In this document: positions 26,463-36,146 of the stretch, piece by piece | Position numbering within the stretch: the first letter of the stretch is position 1 | Layout of the letters: every line of letters begins with the position of its first letter | From: Clostridiales bacterium | GTDB taxonomy: Bacteria > Bacillota > Clostridia > Lachnospirales > Lachnospiraceae | Direction of reading: 5' to 3' | DNA length: 64,000 bases | Assembly (NCBI GenBank): GCA_019420275.1 | Contig: JAHZHN010000001.1 | Location: 186,001 to 250,000, forward strand | Translations under genes and position numbers: made by a program | The notes under the pieces: generated by a model | What the model was told of the DNA's origin: nothing | Databases searched by the model: none | The model's input: only the letters and a program-made list of their open reading frames with translations

Positions 26463-27608
26463 TTATCTTCTTACAAATCTCCGAAGCATTGGTACCAGTT
26501 CTTTTAATGCCTCGATTGTCTCATCTACTTCTTCTTTTGTATTTTCCAATGAAAAACTGAATCGGAGTGTTCCATCCTTATACTCATCTGGAAGCCCGAT
26601 CGCATTTAAAGTGCCGCTGACCGGCTGCTTTTTGTTAGAAGAGCAGGCAGATCCTGAAGATACATAAATTCCTTTCTCTTCCAAAGCATGAAGCAGAACT
26701 TCACTGCGCAGCCCTTTAAAACTGATGCTTGCAATATGCGGTGCTTCCCCTGAATTATCGAGGATATCATCAATTTCTTTGATCCTCTCCTGAAAATATT
26801 CCTTGATTTTCCGAATTTTATCCGCATTTTCATATTGTTCCCCGATCATCAGCCGGCACGCACAGCCAAGTCCGGCAATCCCAGGCACATTTTCTGTTCC
26901 GGAACGCATTCCTTTCTGCTGCCCTCCGCCATAGATTAACGGCTGTATTCTCGTACCTTCCCGTATATAGAGAAAACCGACTCCTTTTGGTCCATGGATT
27001 TTATGACCGCTCATGGAAAGAAGATCGATTTTCATATTTTTCGGTGTGATTGGCACTTTTCCATAAGCCTGAATCGCGTCTACATGAAACACCGTCTCCG
27101 GATTCTTTTTCTTTATGATTTCACCAGCCTCTTTTATCGGCTGCACCGTTCCAATCTCATTGTTAACAAACATCAATGACACTAGTGTTGTATCCGGGCG
27201 AATCGCCGCCTCCAGCTCATCTAGACACAAATAACCTTTTTTATTTACATCCAGATATGTAATTTCAAATCCCTGATCTTCCAAAAATTTCATTGGTTCA
27301 TAAACTGAAGCATGTTCAATCCGAGAAGTAATAATATGCTTCCCGCGTCTATGATTTTTCATTGCTGTTCCGATAATCGCCGTATTATTCGATTCTGTGC
27401 CCCCTGAAGTAAAAAAGATTTCTTTTGGCTTTGCCTTCAGGGATCCTGCAATCACATCCTGTGCTTCTTTTATAAGATTTTCTGCTTCCATCCCTTTCAC
27501 ATGCTTTGCGGATGGATTTCCATAGGTCACCTGCATCGCTTCTTCCATCACTTTGATTACTTCAGGAAAAGCTTTTGTTGTGGCCGCGTTATCAAAATAT
27601 ATTGTCAT
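26463..27608 (-). CDS. Cysteine desulfurase (NifS/IscS-like), partner of ThiI
   Basis: A 381-residue PLP enzyme. The Schiff-base Lys203 is in SMSGHKIHGPKG and the persulfide Cys322 in SSGSACSSNK. The start at 27608 (MTIYFDNAATT) follows GGAGGG; an upstream ATG overlaps that site and was rejected. It lies between rsmE and thiI. The adjacency suggests dedicated sulfur supply for tRNA thiolation (NifZ-like). Confidence 0.92.
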   Translation of the reverse strand: MTIYFDNAATTKAFPEVIKVMEEAMQVTYGNPSAKHVKGMEAENLIKEAQDVIAGSLKAKPKEIFFTSGGTESNNTAIIGTAMKNHRRGKHIITSRIEHASVYEPMKFLEDQGFEITYLDVNKKGYLCLDELEAAIRPDTTLVSLMFVNNEIGTVQPIKEAGEIIKKKNPETVFHVDAIQAYGKVPITPKNMKIDLLSMSGHKIHGPKGVGFLYIREGTRIQPLIYGGGQQKGMRSGTENVPGIAGLGCACRLMIGEQYENADKIRKIKEYFQERIKEIDDILDNSGEAPHIASISFKGLRSEVLLHALEEKGIYVSSGSACSSNKKQPVSGTLNAIGLPDEYKDGTLRFSFSLENTKEEVDETIEALKELVPMLRRFVRR

Positions 27609-27621
27609 ATTTCCCTCCATC

Positions 27622-28359
27622 TTATTCTTCCAGCAGAAACATCAAAATGGAAAGTACTGTCATACCAGCTGTTTCTGTTCGCAAAATACGTTTTCCAAGT
27701 GTTATGATGTCTCCTCCGGCTTCTCCTGCCATCTCAATTTCTTCCCGGTCAAAGCCTCCCTCTGGTCCAATCATGATTCCAATGGATGACTTCCCTTTTC
27801 CTTGTTTCAAAAGCTTTCTGGATTCCTCCATTCCTTTTGCCTCTTCATACGGAACCAAAAGCATATCAAGATTTTCTGCCTCTTTCACAGCAGTCTGGAA
27901 ATCCACAACCTCAGATATATACGGAATTTTTCCTCTTCTGGCCTGTTTCGCTGCACTCTGTGCAATCGCATTCCATCGTTTCACTTTCTTTTCTGCCTTT
28001 TTTTCATCCAGTTTAACTACACACCGCTTCATTCGAACCGGAACAATTTTGCTGGCTCCCAGCTCCACAGCTTTTTGTATAATCCATTCCATCTTGTCGC
28101 CTTTTGGCAATCCCTGATACAGGACAAGTTCTGTTTTTAACTCTGTTTCCATTCCATGGATATCCAAGATTTTTGCACGAATTCCATCTTCCGAGAATTC
28201 TTCCAGACTGCATTCATATTCCAAATCGTTTTCACAGCTTAAAAAAACTTTATCTCCTGTTTTCATTCGAAGAACATTTTTGATATGATTGACGTCGCCG
28301 CCCCGGATCCAGATTTCATCCTGCCCGATCTGTTCTTCTTTTATAAAAAATCGATGCAT
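27622..28359 (-). CDS. rsmE: 16S rRNA m3U1498 methyltransferase RsmE
   Basis: A 245-residue SPOUT methyltransferase. An N-terminal PUA-like part is followed by the knot with IGIMIGPEGGFDREEIEMA and LGKRILRTETA. It lies one base after prmA and 13 bases before the desulfurase gene, in the conserved dnaJ-prmA-rsmE order interrupted only by the 29.5-32.4 kb genes. Confidence 0.94.
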   Translation of the reverse strand: MHRFFIKEEQIGQDEIWIRGGDVNHIKNVLRMKTGDKVFLSCENDLEYECSLEEFSEDGIRAKILDIHGMETELKTELVLYQGLPKGDKMEWIIQKAVELGASKIVPVRMKRCVVKLDEKKAEKKVKRWNAIAQSAAKQARRGKIPYISEVVDFQTAVKEAENLDMLLVPYEEAKGMEESRKLLKQGKGKSSIGIMIGPEGGFDREEIEMAGEAGGDIITLGKRILRTETAGMTVLSILMFLLEE

Positions 28360-28360
28360 C

Positions 28361-29323
28361 CTATTTCCTCTTTCCCGCTGTGATGGATACCCAGTCTTTC
28401 ATCCTTCTGGTTTCCAGAATATCAAAATCATAATCTCTTAATTTTTCCGCAATCTCCTGTTCTTTTGTATCAATGATACCAGACAGGACAAAAACACCAT
28501 CTTCTGTCATGAACTGACCCGCAATTTCAATCAGCGGAAGCAGTACATCTGCCAAAATATTCGCTACAATCACCGGATAGCGTTTCCCCCCGATCATCTG
28601 GGCAAACTCATGATCTTCAAGGATATTCCCCTGGTACACTTCATATTGATCTTCCGAAATATGATTAACCTGAAAATTTTCCTTTGCAGCTATGACTGCA
28701 TTAGGATCAATATCTGTCAATACTGCATGAGCCGCCCCTAGTTTTAATCCAATGATCGAGAGAATTCCACTTCCACATCCTACATCCAGCATCATTGAAC
28801 CTGGCTTTATATATGGCTTCATTCCTTCAATACACAGTTTGGTCGTCTCATGTGATCCCGTTCCAAAGGCTGTTCCCGGATCAATTTCTATAACAATCGT
28901 GTCTTTTTCCAAATTCTCCAGCGTTTCCCAGGTAGGTTTTATAACAATCTGATCATCTAAACGAATTGGTTTAAAATATTTCTTCCAGTTGTTGACCCAG
29001 TCTTCTTCCTTTGTTTTATCAAAAGAAATCGTTCCATCTCCGATTTCCATAAACTGACTAAGCCGATGAAGCATCTCCTGAATCTTCCATGTGATATCTT
29101 CCAAATCCTCTTCTTCATCAAAATAGCAGTGAATCTTTGCGGTGCCGTCATCAGGAGCGATCTCATCCGGCAGAAGATCTACATACATAACCTTCTTCTC
29201 TTCTTCTGTCAGCGGAACATGATCTTCTACTTCAACTCCTGCCGCTCCCAGCTCTGTTAACTCATAGCTGATCATATCTTCTGCTGTTGTAACCGTATGA
29301 ATCGTGATCTTATTCCATCCCAT
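28361..29323 (-). CDS. prmA: Ribosomal protein L11 methyltransferase PrmA
   Basis: A 320-residue class I methyltransferase. The SAM motif is MLDVGCGSGILSIIGLKLGA, preceded by the PrmA mark DPGTAFGTGSHETT and followed by VIVANILADVLL. It trimethylates L11. The length is normal. Confidence 0.95.
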   Translation of the reverse strand: MGWNKITIHTVTTAEDMISYELTELGAAGVEVEDHVPLTEEEKKVMYVDLLPDEIAPDDGTAKIHCYFDEEEDLEDITWKIQEMLHRLSQFMEIGDGTISFDKTKEEDWVNNWKKYFKPIRLDDQIVIKPTWETLENLEKDTIVIEIDPGTAFGTGSHETTKLCIEGMKPYIKPGSMMLDVGCGSGILSIIGLKLGAAHAVLTDIDPNAVIAAKENFQVNHISEDQYEVYQGNILEDHEFAQMIGGKRYPVIVANILADVLLPLIEIAGQFMTEDGVFVLSGIIDTKEQEIAEKLRDYDFDILETRRMKDWVSITAGKRK

Positions 29324-29441
29324 GTATTCCTAACTCCTTTCCTATCATTTTTCTTTTCCGTATCAAGACATATCAATTTATTAGTGTATCATAAAAGGTT
29401 TTTTCATACAAGAGATATCCGGTATTTTCTAACTAAATGAA

Positions 29442-29482
29442 AACCGACGAAGCGATAAGAATATCTCCATCCTTCGTCGGTT
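29442..29482 (-). terminator. Terminator after the ferredoxin-like gene
   Basis: 11-base perfect arms AACCGACGAAG / CTTCGTCGGTT with TTTTC following on the minus strand. Confidence 0.85.
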
Positions 29483-29522
29483 ATATAAAATTATTTTATC
29501 ATAATCTTCTGTCTTTTCCAGC

Positions 29523-30140
29523 CTAATTCTCTTCTTTCTGAATTCTGCCGTCTACCGAAATGACAATCACCTGGATTGAAATCTCTTTTCCTGAAATTTC
29601 TGCTGCCCTTCGAACAGCCAGTTCCATTCCTCTGCAGCACGGAACCTCCATTCGGACAACAGTTATACTTTTGATTTCATTTCGCTTTAAGATCTCTCCC
29701 AATTTTTCAGAATAATCCACTCCGTCCAATTTTGTACATCCAATCAAAGTAACCTTATCTTCCATAAATGTTTTATGGAATTTTCCATAAGCATACGCAG
29801 TACAGTCTGCGGCAACCAACAGATCTGCCCCCTGAAAATAAGGCGCCTGAAGCGGCGCAAGCTGAATCTGCACCGGCCACTGGGCAAGCATAGTTCCCGC
29901 TTTTTCCCTAATATTTTTCATAGCAGCCACTTTATCATATGGTGCCGCTTCTCTTTCTATAAAAGAAATGGCATCCTGCGGACAAACCGGAAGACAGTCG
30001 CCCAGGCCATCACAGTAATCATCCCGAAGCAGTTTAGCCTTTCCATCTACAATCCCAATTGCTCCTTCATGACATGCCTCTGCGCACAGACCGCATCCGT
30101 CACATTTTTTTGTATCAATCTGTATCACCTTTCGAATCAT
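29523..30140 (-). CDS. Two-cluster ferredoxin domain with a conserved C-terminal domain
   Basis: A 205-residue protein. Residues 1-60 carry two [4Fe-4S] motifs (CDGCGLCAEACHEGA and CDGLGDCLPVCP; the second is CxxxxxCxxxCP, spaced more widely than usual). The remainder has scattered cysteines (CTAYAYG, GCTKLDG, PCCRGM) typical of a widespread clostridial iron-sulfur family of unknown role. It is monocistronic, with its own terminator. Electron transfer is likely, partner unknown. Confidence 0.8.
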   Translation of the reverse strand: MIRKVIQIDTKKCDGCGLCAEACHEGAIGIVDGKAKLLRDDYCDGLGDCLPVCPQDAISFIEREAAPYDKVAAMKNIREKAGTMLAQWPVQIQLAPLQAPYFQGADLLVAADCTAYAYGKFHKTFMEDKVTLIGCTKLDGVDYSEKLGEILKRNEIKSITVVRMEVPCCRGMELAVRRAAEISGKEISIQVIVISVDGRIQKEEN

Positions 30141-30246
30141 ATTATTTTTCCTTTCTTAGCTTTATGATAATCTCATTATAGTGATTTTTTCAAGAAAAGT
30201 ATGTTGTAGTTACAACACCATTAAAACTTATATCCTGTTAATTAAT

Positions 30247-30277
30247 GAAACCAGCCGGGCATCACCCGGCTGGTTTC
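30247..30277 (-). terminator. Terminator, 13-bp GC-rich stem
   Basis: GAAACCAGCCGGG (30247-30259) pairs perfectly with CCCGGCTGGTTTC (30265-30277), directly after the stop of the 93-residue gene. Confidence 0.88.
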
Positions 30278-30559
30278 TTACACTCGCCATGAAATCCTAT
30301 AAAAAAAATGATTTTCTCTGGAAAGTTCCTGGTATCGCTGCTTCATCAAATAAATAATTTCATGAAGCGGTACGGATTTTTTCCGATTGACCTCTTCGCG
30401 GATCATTTCTTTAATCACTGCATCTCTTGCCTCCGAGAGTGTGCCGTAGGTTCCAAGATGATCATAGTGCATCTCTTCTCCTTCTTTTGTCATTCGTTTT
30501 TTTAATATATATTCTGTTTGATTCTTTTCGATAAAAAAGTTTTCTCTAACATGCATCAT
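30278..30559 (-). CDS. Small hypothetical protein
   Basis: 93 residues, unrecognised. It is charged and soluble, mixed alpha/beta by eye, ending in a helical KQRYQELSRE stretch. The start at 30559 (tandem ATG) has AAGGAG eight bases upstream; an upstream in-frame ATG lacks a site. The good ribosome site and strong terminator support a real, monocistronic gene. Confidence 0.65.
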   Translation of the reverse strand: MMHVRENFFIEKNQTEYILKKRMTKEGEEMHYDHLGTYGTLSEARDAVIKEMIREEVNRKKSVPLHEIIYLMKQRYQELSRENHFFYRISWRV

Positions 30560-30753
30560 AATCAAATCTCCTTTCCTATACGTCGGATCACTGGCATTAT
30601 ATACCATTTCCATGCCTGATTTGTATCATTTCTATTACCTCTTTTTAAAAATTTTCTTAAAATCATATGATGTACACAGAACACAATATGCAAATCTTGC
30701 ACTTATTTATAGTATTCACGAGAAAAGATTTTTGATACAATGCCTTCTTCTAA

Positions 30754-31257
30754 TCAGGAATAATTTACCGCAAATAGGAGCACAATCAACCCTGCCACTG
30801 CAAAGACGCCAATTCCCGTGCATATAGAAATCACCAGAACAAACCGATCTTCCCTTCCGCATATTCTTTCAATCAATGCACAGATTGCGATTCCAACAAT
30901 ACCTCCAATCGTATTAGCAAGAACATCCGTAATATCAGTCCGCCCAATTGCCAAAATGTACTGTATCGTTTCATACACTATACTTACCAGAGCAACAGCC
31001 GCAATTTCCTGAAACAGATTTTTCTTCTCTGACAAAGCTCTGACAAATACTCCAAGAGGAAGAAATGCAATTGCATTTTGCACAATTTCCTCAAAATTCA
31101 GCTTTCCATTTACAATCATCGATCCTTTTAAAGGAATCAAATTCAAACTCCTTACATGTCCTAATTCTTCCAATGAAAAGCTCATTTTAAAGACAATGAT
31201 CCATGTTAATATACAAAAATATACTGCAAACATGACTGCCAAAAAATTCTTTTTCAC
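30754..31257 (-). CDS. VanZ-family membrane protein
   Basis: A 167-residue protein with about four membrane helices and the VanZ features RSLNLIPLK, QNAIAFLPLG and YETIQYILAIGRTDITDVLANTIGG. The likely start is GTG at 31257, since the upstream ATG overlaps the GGAGGTGG ribosome site. VanZ proteins are tied to glycopeptide or lipid II-related resistance in some hosts, but most chromosomal copies have no known role. No vancomycin-resistance genes are nearby. Confidence 0.82.
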   Translation of the reverse strand: MKKNFLAVMFAVYFCILTWIIVFKMSFSLEELGHVRSLNLIPLKGSMIVNGKLNFEEIVQNAIAFLPLGVFVRALSEKKNLFQEIAAVALVSIVYETIQYILAIGRTDITDVLANTIGGIVGIAICALIERICGREDRFVLVISICTGIGVFAVAGLIVLLFAVNYS

Positions 31258-31468
31258 AAACACCACCTCCATTTTTCTTAATCATAGCAAATAAATTCAA
31301 AGAATCATGGAGATTTCCCTTACATTTTTATTACGATTTCTTTCTTACTTTATGGCAAAAATATACTGCTTTCCAAGATGCTGCCTTGCGCACAGCACTG
31401 CTTTCAAAAGATGATTGCGATTTTAAACAGAACTGTTTTGGGATTATTGCTTATTCAGATACCAGTTA

Positions 31469-31498
31469 TTGCACGGTCCGGATTATTTGAGTTATACT
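31469..31498 (+). promoter_or_regulatory. Promoter of the Cof-type phosphatase gene
   Basis: TTGCAC (31469-31474) and TATACT (31493-31498) with an 18-base spacer; AAAGGA precedes ATG 31538. Confidence 0.5.
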
Positions 31499-31537
31499 AA
31501 CTGCAGAGATAATAGGTATAGAAAGGAATTTTTACGT

Positions 31538-32353
31538 ATGAACTACAAATTGATCGCACTGGATCTAGACGGTACTTTGTGCAATGATGAAAAAGCAGTT
31601 ACGCCCAAAACCGCCAGAGCTCTTAAACAGGCACAGGAACATGGAATCCGTGTCGTACTTGCCTCTGCACGTCCTCTCCATGGACTTTTCCGTGAAATGC
31701 ATGCTTTAGACTGTGATAAACATCATGGCATTTTAATTGCTTATAACGGAGGCAAAATCGTCGATGCCTCAACCAAAGAAATTCTTTCTCAGACGATCAT
31801 TCCTCATGATCTTGCTGTGGAAGTCTTGCATTATCTAAAGGGCTTTCCGGTTTTTCCGATTATTGACGATGGGGAACGGTTTTATGCTGAATCTGCTGAT
31901 ACCTACAAACTAGATCATGAATGCTCCAATAATGCAATGGAGTGCACTATCGTTCCTTCATTGACCGACGCTTTAAATTTTGATCTTGTCAAAATCCTGA
32001 CTTCCGTACATCCAGAACAGCTGTATGATGTCTTGGCTGTCATCGGCAAACCATATGAAAATCGTCTGGAGTTCGTCCGCACGGCTCCGTTTTACATTGA
32101 GATTATGCCCAAAAATATACACAAAGCGGCCAGTCTGCAGTTTGTTTGTGAGAATTTAGGAATATGCCCGGAAGAAGTAATTGCCTTCGGAGATGCAGAA
32201 AATGATTTAGAAATGATACAGTTTGCCGGACATGGCATAGCAATGGGAAATGCCTGCGACGCACTGAAAGAAACTGCAGATGAGGTGACTCTGTCTAACA
32301 ATGAAGACGGAATTGCTCACAGTCTTGAACATCTGCTGGATTTTTTATCCTAA
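31538..32353 (+). CDS. Cof-type HAD phosphatase
   Basis: A 271-residue HAD IIB hydrolase. It has LIALDLDGTL at the N-terminus, SARPLHG, a cap domain in the middle and the late VIAFGDAENDLEMIQFAGHGIAMGNA motif. Relatives dephosphorylate sugar phosphates or flavin/PLP-type cofactors. The start at 31538 is set by the DLDGT spacing and the ribosome site. It faces dnaJ tail-to-tail. Confidence 0.9.
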   Translation: MNYKLIALDLDGTLCNDEKAVTPKTARALKQAQEHGIRVVLASARPLHGLFREMHALDCDKHHGILIAYNGGKIVDASTKEILSQTIIPHDLAVEVLHYLKGFPVFPIIDDGERFYAESADTYKLDHECSNNAMECTIVPSLTDALNFDLVKILTSVHPEQLYDVLAVIGKPYENRLEFVRTAPFYIEIMPKNIHKAASLQFVCENLGICPEEVIAFGDAENDLEMIQFAGHGIAMGNACDALKETADEVTLSNNEDGIAHSLEHLLDFLS

Positions 32354-32364
32354 CAGAGCTTTCA

Positions 32365-32408
32365 TAGAAAAAAAGGGAAGAAGCCATTACACAACTTCTT
32401 CCTTTTTT
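32365..32408. terminator. Bidirectional terminator between the Cof gene and dnaJ
   Basis: AAAAAAGGGAAGAAG pairs with CTTCTTCCTTTTTT, with one bulged G. It is A/T-tailed on both sides and serves convergent genes. Confidence 0.85.
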
Positions 32409-32417
32409 ATTTTATTA

Positions 32418-33569
32418 TTATTTTTTACGTTTCCCAAAGAACCCTTTGTGTTCATGTTCCTGGTGCTTTGGAACTTCTCCCATTGCTTCCTGGAATCTCT
32501 GCAGTGCTGCTCTCTGTTCTCCATTTAAATGTTCTGGTACTTGAACGACTAAAGTGACAAAATGATCTCCTCTGACATTCTTATTTCTTACCATAGGGAC
32601 ACCTTTTCCTTTCAGACGAATTCTTGTATCAGTCTGAGTTCCCGGTTTGATCGTATATTCATATGGTCCGTCTACCGTCGGAATCTGAATCGTTGCACCT
32701 AAAGCTGCCTGCGTAAATGAAATTGGCTCTGTTGAATAGATTGTCGTATCCTGTCTCTGGAATTTTGGATGTCTCTGTACAATTACTTCCACAAGAAGAT
32801 CTCCTCTTGGACCTCCATTGATTCCAGGTTCTCCTTTTCCACGAATTCGGATACTCTGTCCGTTATCAATTCCGGCAGGTACCGTGACTTCGATTGTCTT
32901 TCGGCTGCTCGTGTAGCCAGTTCCATGACAATCCGGGCATTTTTCCCGGATGACTTTACCGGTTCCATGACATTCCGGACAGGTCTGTACATTCTGCACT
33001 GTACCAAACATAGACTGCTGTGTATATACAATCTGTCCGCGGCCGCCGCACTTCGGACAGGTCTCTGGTTTTGTTCCCGGTTTTGCACCAGTTCCGTGAC
33101 AAGATGTGCACTCATCTTTTAGTGTAATCTCTATCTTCTTTGACGTACCAAAAATAGCTTCTTCAAAGGTCACATGAACTCTTGCACGGACATGGGCTCC
33201 CTGCGCCGGACGGTTCTGTTGTCTCTGCCCGCCTCTTGCTCCGCCGCCAAACATACCGCCGAAAAGATCGCCAAAGATGTCACCCATATCTCCGCCAAAA
33301 TCAAAGCCGCCAAAGCCTCCGCCATTAAAACCTCCGCCCTGTTCAAAGGCAGCATGACCAAACTGGTCATACTGCGCTTTTTTCTCAGAATCACTCAGCA
33401 CTTCATAGGCTTCTGTCACTTCTTTGAACTTTGCTTCTGCTTCTTTGTCTCCAGGGTTCATATCTGGATGATATTTTTTTGCGAGTTTTCGGTAGGCTCT
33501 TTTTATCTCTGCATCAGAAGCGTTACGGTCAACCCCTAACACCTCATAGTAATCTCTCTTCTCTGCCAT
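32418..33569 (-). CDS. dnaJ: Chaperone DnaJ
   Basis: A 383-residue type I Hsp40. The J domain has YHPDMNPGD, followed by a Gly/Phe-rich linker (about 75-125) and the four-repeat zinc centre (CTSCHGTG, CPKCGGRG, CPECHGTG, CPDCHGTG). The C-terminal client domains are normal. It is the last gene of the CIRCE-controlled heat-shock operon, 25 bases after dnaK. Confidence 0.97.
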   Translation of the reverse strand: MAEKRDYYEVLGVDRNASDAEIKRAYRKLAKKYHPDMNPGDKEAEAKFKEVTEAYEVLSDSEKKAQYDQFGHAAFEQGGGFNGGGFGGFDFGGDMGDIFGDLFGGMFGGGARGGQRQQNRPAQGAHVRARVHVTFEEAIFGTSKKIEITLKDECTSCHGTGAKPGTKPETCPKCGGRGQIVYTQQSMFGTVQNVQTCPECHGTGKVIREKCPDCHGTGYTSSRKTIEVTVPAGIDNGQSIRIRGKGEPGINGGPRGDLLVEVIVQRHPKFQRQDTTIYSTEPISFTQAALGATIQIPTVDGPYEYTIKPGTQTDTRIRLKGKGVPMVRNKNVRGDHFVTLVVQVPEHLNGEQRAALQRFQEAMGEVPKHQEHEHKGFFGKRKK

Positions 33570-33594
33570 GATCGTCTACCTTTTCTTTTTTCTA

Positions 33595-35448
33595 TTAAAC
33601 CTCTTTGTAATCTCCATCAACGACATTGTCATCTGCACCGCCGGATGCTGTCTGACCTGCATCTCCTTCCGGTGCTGCCTGACCTGCAGCTGCCTCATAC
33701 ATCTTAGCAAAAAGGTTCTGAGCACTGGTCATCAGTTTATCTTTTTTAGCTTTCATGTCTTCAACCTGTGCATCTGTCATTTCCTGATCTTTTGTCTGTT
33801 CAACAAGATCCTTTAATGCTTTCAGATCATCTTCTACTGCCGCTTTTTCAGAAGCATCTACCTTGTCTCCTGCTTCTTCCAAAGCTTTCTCTGTCTGGAA
33901 TACCATAGAATCTGCTTCATTTCTTACATCGATTGCTTCTTTTCTCTTCTTATCCTGAGCTTCAAATTCTGCAGCTTCTTTTACTGCTTTATCGATGTCT
34001 TCCTCAGACATATTAGATCCTGCTGTAATAGTAATGTGCTGTTCTTTTCCTGTTCCTAAATCTTTTGCAGAAACATTTACAATACCATTTGCGTCAATAT
34101 CAAATGTTACTTCAATCTGAGGCACTCCACGTCTTGCAGGTGCAATACCATCCAGGCGGAATCTTCCAAGAGATTTATTGTCTTTCGCAAACTGTCTCTC
34201 ACCCTGAACTACATTGATATCTACTGCACTCTGGTTATCTTCTGCTGTTGAGAAGATCTGGCTCTTCTTTGTAGGAATCGTTGTATTACGTTCAATCAGT
34301 CTTGTCGCAACACCGCCCATTGTCTCGATAGATAATGAAAGAGGAGTTACATCCAGAAGAAGGATGTCGCCTGCTCCGGCATCACCAGCTAATTTACCGC
34401 CCTGGATACATGCACCGATTGCAACACATTCATCCGGGTTAATTCCTTTAAACGGCTCTTTTCCTGTTAACTGTTTTACTTTATCCTGAACAGCCGGGAT
34501 ACGTGTTGATCCGCCAACTAAAAGAACTTTGCTTAATTCTGAAGCAGACAATCCTGCATCGTTCAATGCAGAATTAACAGGTCCTGCTGTTCTTTCTACA
34601 AGATGAGCTGTTAATTCATCAAATTTAGCTCTTGTAAGATTCATATCAAAATGTTTTGGTCCTTCTGCTGTTGCAGTGATGAACGGAAGGTTGATATTGG
34701 TTGTTGTAGAAGAAGATAATTCTTTCTTTGCTTTTTCTGCAGCTTCTTTTAATCTCTGCATTGCCATCTTATCTGTAGATAAGTCTACACCTTCCTGTTT
34801 TTTGAACTCATCCAGCATATACTGTGTAATTACATTATCAAAGTCGTCTCCGCCCAGCTTGTTATCTCCGGCTGTAGATAATACTTCAATGACACCATCA
34901 CCAATTTCGATGATAGACACATCGAATGTACCTCCTCCTAAGTCATATACCATGATTCTCTGCTCATTTTCATTATCCAGTCCATAAGACAATGCTGCTG
35001 CTGTCGGCTCGTTGATGATTCGTTTTACATCCAGTCCAGCAATCTTACCTGCATCTTTTGTTGCCTGACGCTGAGCATCGTTGAAGTATGCAGGAACTGT
35101 AATGACTGCTTCTGTTACTTTTTCTCCTAAATAGTTTTCTGCGTCGGATTTTAATTTCTGAAGAATCATTGCGGAAATCTCCTGTGGAGAGTATGCTTTT
35201 CCGTCAATATTTACTTTGTAATCAGTTCCCATATGTCTCTTAATAGAAGAGATTGTTTTTTCAGCGTTTGTAACTGCCTGACGTTTTGCAGGTTCACCAA
35301 CTACACGCTCACCTGTCTTTGTAAAGGCTACAATAGACGGTGTTGTTCTCATACCTTCTGCATTTGTAATAACATTAGGTTTTCCACCTTCCATAACAGC
35401 TACACAGCTGTTTGTTGTTCCTAAGTCAATACCAATGATTTTACCCAT
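33595..35448 (-). CDS. dnaK: Chaperone DnaK (Hsp70)
   Basis: A 617-residue Hsp70. It starts KIIGIDLGTTNSCVAVMEGG and has the VYDLGGGTFDVSI phosphate motif and LLVGGSTRIPAV. The substrate domain runs from DVTPLSLSIETMGG on, with a Gly/Ala-rich acidic tail. It works with DnaJ and GrpE encoded on each side. Confidence 0.98.
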   Translation of the reverse strand: MGKIIGIDLGTTNSCVAVMEGGKPNVITNAEGMRTTPSIVAFTKTGERVVGEPAKRQAVTNAEKTISSIKRHMGTDYKVNIDGKAYSPQEISAMILQKLKSDAENYLGEKVTEAVITVPAYFNDAQRQATKDAGKIAGLDVKRIINEPTAAALSYGLDNENEQRIMVYDLGGGTFDVSIIEIGDGVIEVLSTAGDNKLGGDDFDNVITQYMLDEFKKQEGVDLSTDKMAMQRLKEAAEKAKKELSSSTTTNINLPFITATAEGPKHFDMNLTRAKFDELTAHLVERTAGPVNSALNDAGLSASELSKVLLVGGSTRIPAVQDKVKQLTGKEPFKGINPDECVAIGACIQGGKLAGDAGAGDILLLDVTPLSLSIETMGGVATRLIERNTTIPTKKSQIFSTAEDNQSAVDINVVQGERQFAKDNKSLGRFRLDGIAPARRGVPQIEVTFDIDANGIVNVSAKDLGTGKEQHITITAGSNMSEEDIDKAVKEAAEFEAQDKKRKEAIDVRNEADSMVFQTEKALEEAGDKVDASEKAAVEDDLKALKDLVEQTKDQEMTDAQVEDMKAKKDKLMTSAQNLFAKMYEAAAGQAAPEGDAGQTASGGADDNVVDGDYKEV

Positions 35449-35554
35449 GATTTATTCCTCCTAAACTCTATCATTTTTTCATTTTTCAATTCTATTAGTA
35501 TAGCTTTGCCTAACTTTTAAATACGCTCTGCTTATTCCAGCCCAGTATTCAATG

Positions 35555-36130
35555 TTAGTTTGCTACTTTTACCATACTGTGACGAAGTACGCTTTCTTTG
35601 TACATGTATCCTTTCTGCATTTCTTCTGCCACAATGTTTTCTCCAAGTTCGTCGTCTTCCACATGCATGACCGCATTATGAAGGTTAGCATCAAATTCTT
35701 TTCCTTCTGCATCCATCGGCGTAACTCCAAGATCTTCCATAACAGCCATCAGCTGTTTGTAAATCTGCTGGATTCCGTGTACAAAAGCGGAATCTTTTTC
35801 CTCTTCGGATACGCTTTCAAGACCTCTCTCAAAATTGTCAATGACCGGAAGAAGTTTTTCAAGCACTCCCATAGCACCCATATCATAACGCTGAGTTGCT
35901 TCTTTGTTCATTCTCTTTCTGGCATTTTCAAATTCTGCCATCAGTCTCTGATATTTATCTTTCCAATCCGCAATCTCTGCGTCCTTAGCTTCAAGCTGAT
36001 CTTTGAAATCATCTTTCTTGTCTTCTGATTTGCCTTCAGTCTTATCAGCCTCTTTTTCTTCTATATTTTCTGCAGATGTTTCTGCTTCTTTTTCCTCTTT
36101 TTCCTGGAATTTCTTTTCTTGTTCTTTCAT
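35555..36130 (-). CDS. grpE: Nucleotide exchange factor GrpE
   Basis: A 191-residue protein with a highly charged coiled-coil N-terminus and the GrpE signature in PVIDNFERGLE...YKQLMAVMEDLGV. The start at 36130 (MKEQEKKF) has AAAGGA upstream; the longer frame would overlap hrcA. It speeds ADP release from DnaK. Confidence 0.95.
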   Translation of the reverse strand: MKEQEKKFQEKEEKEAETSAENIEEKEADKTEGKSEDKKDDFKDQLEAKDAEIADWKDKYQRLMAEFENARKRMNKEATQRYDMGAMGVLEKLLPVIDNFERGLESVSEEEKDSAFVHGIQQIYKQLMAVMEDLGVTPMDAEGKEFDANLHNAVMHVEDDELGENIVAEEMQKGYMYKESVLRHSMVKVAN

Positions 36131-36146
36131 TCCTTCACTTCCTTTC

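Noticed and set aside
30754..31257. Vancomycin resistance locus from the VanZ hit
   Set aside because: No vanHAX, vanY or two-component genes are present; lone VanZ proteins are common in Firmicutes chromosomes.
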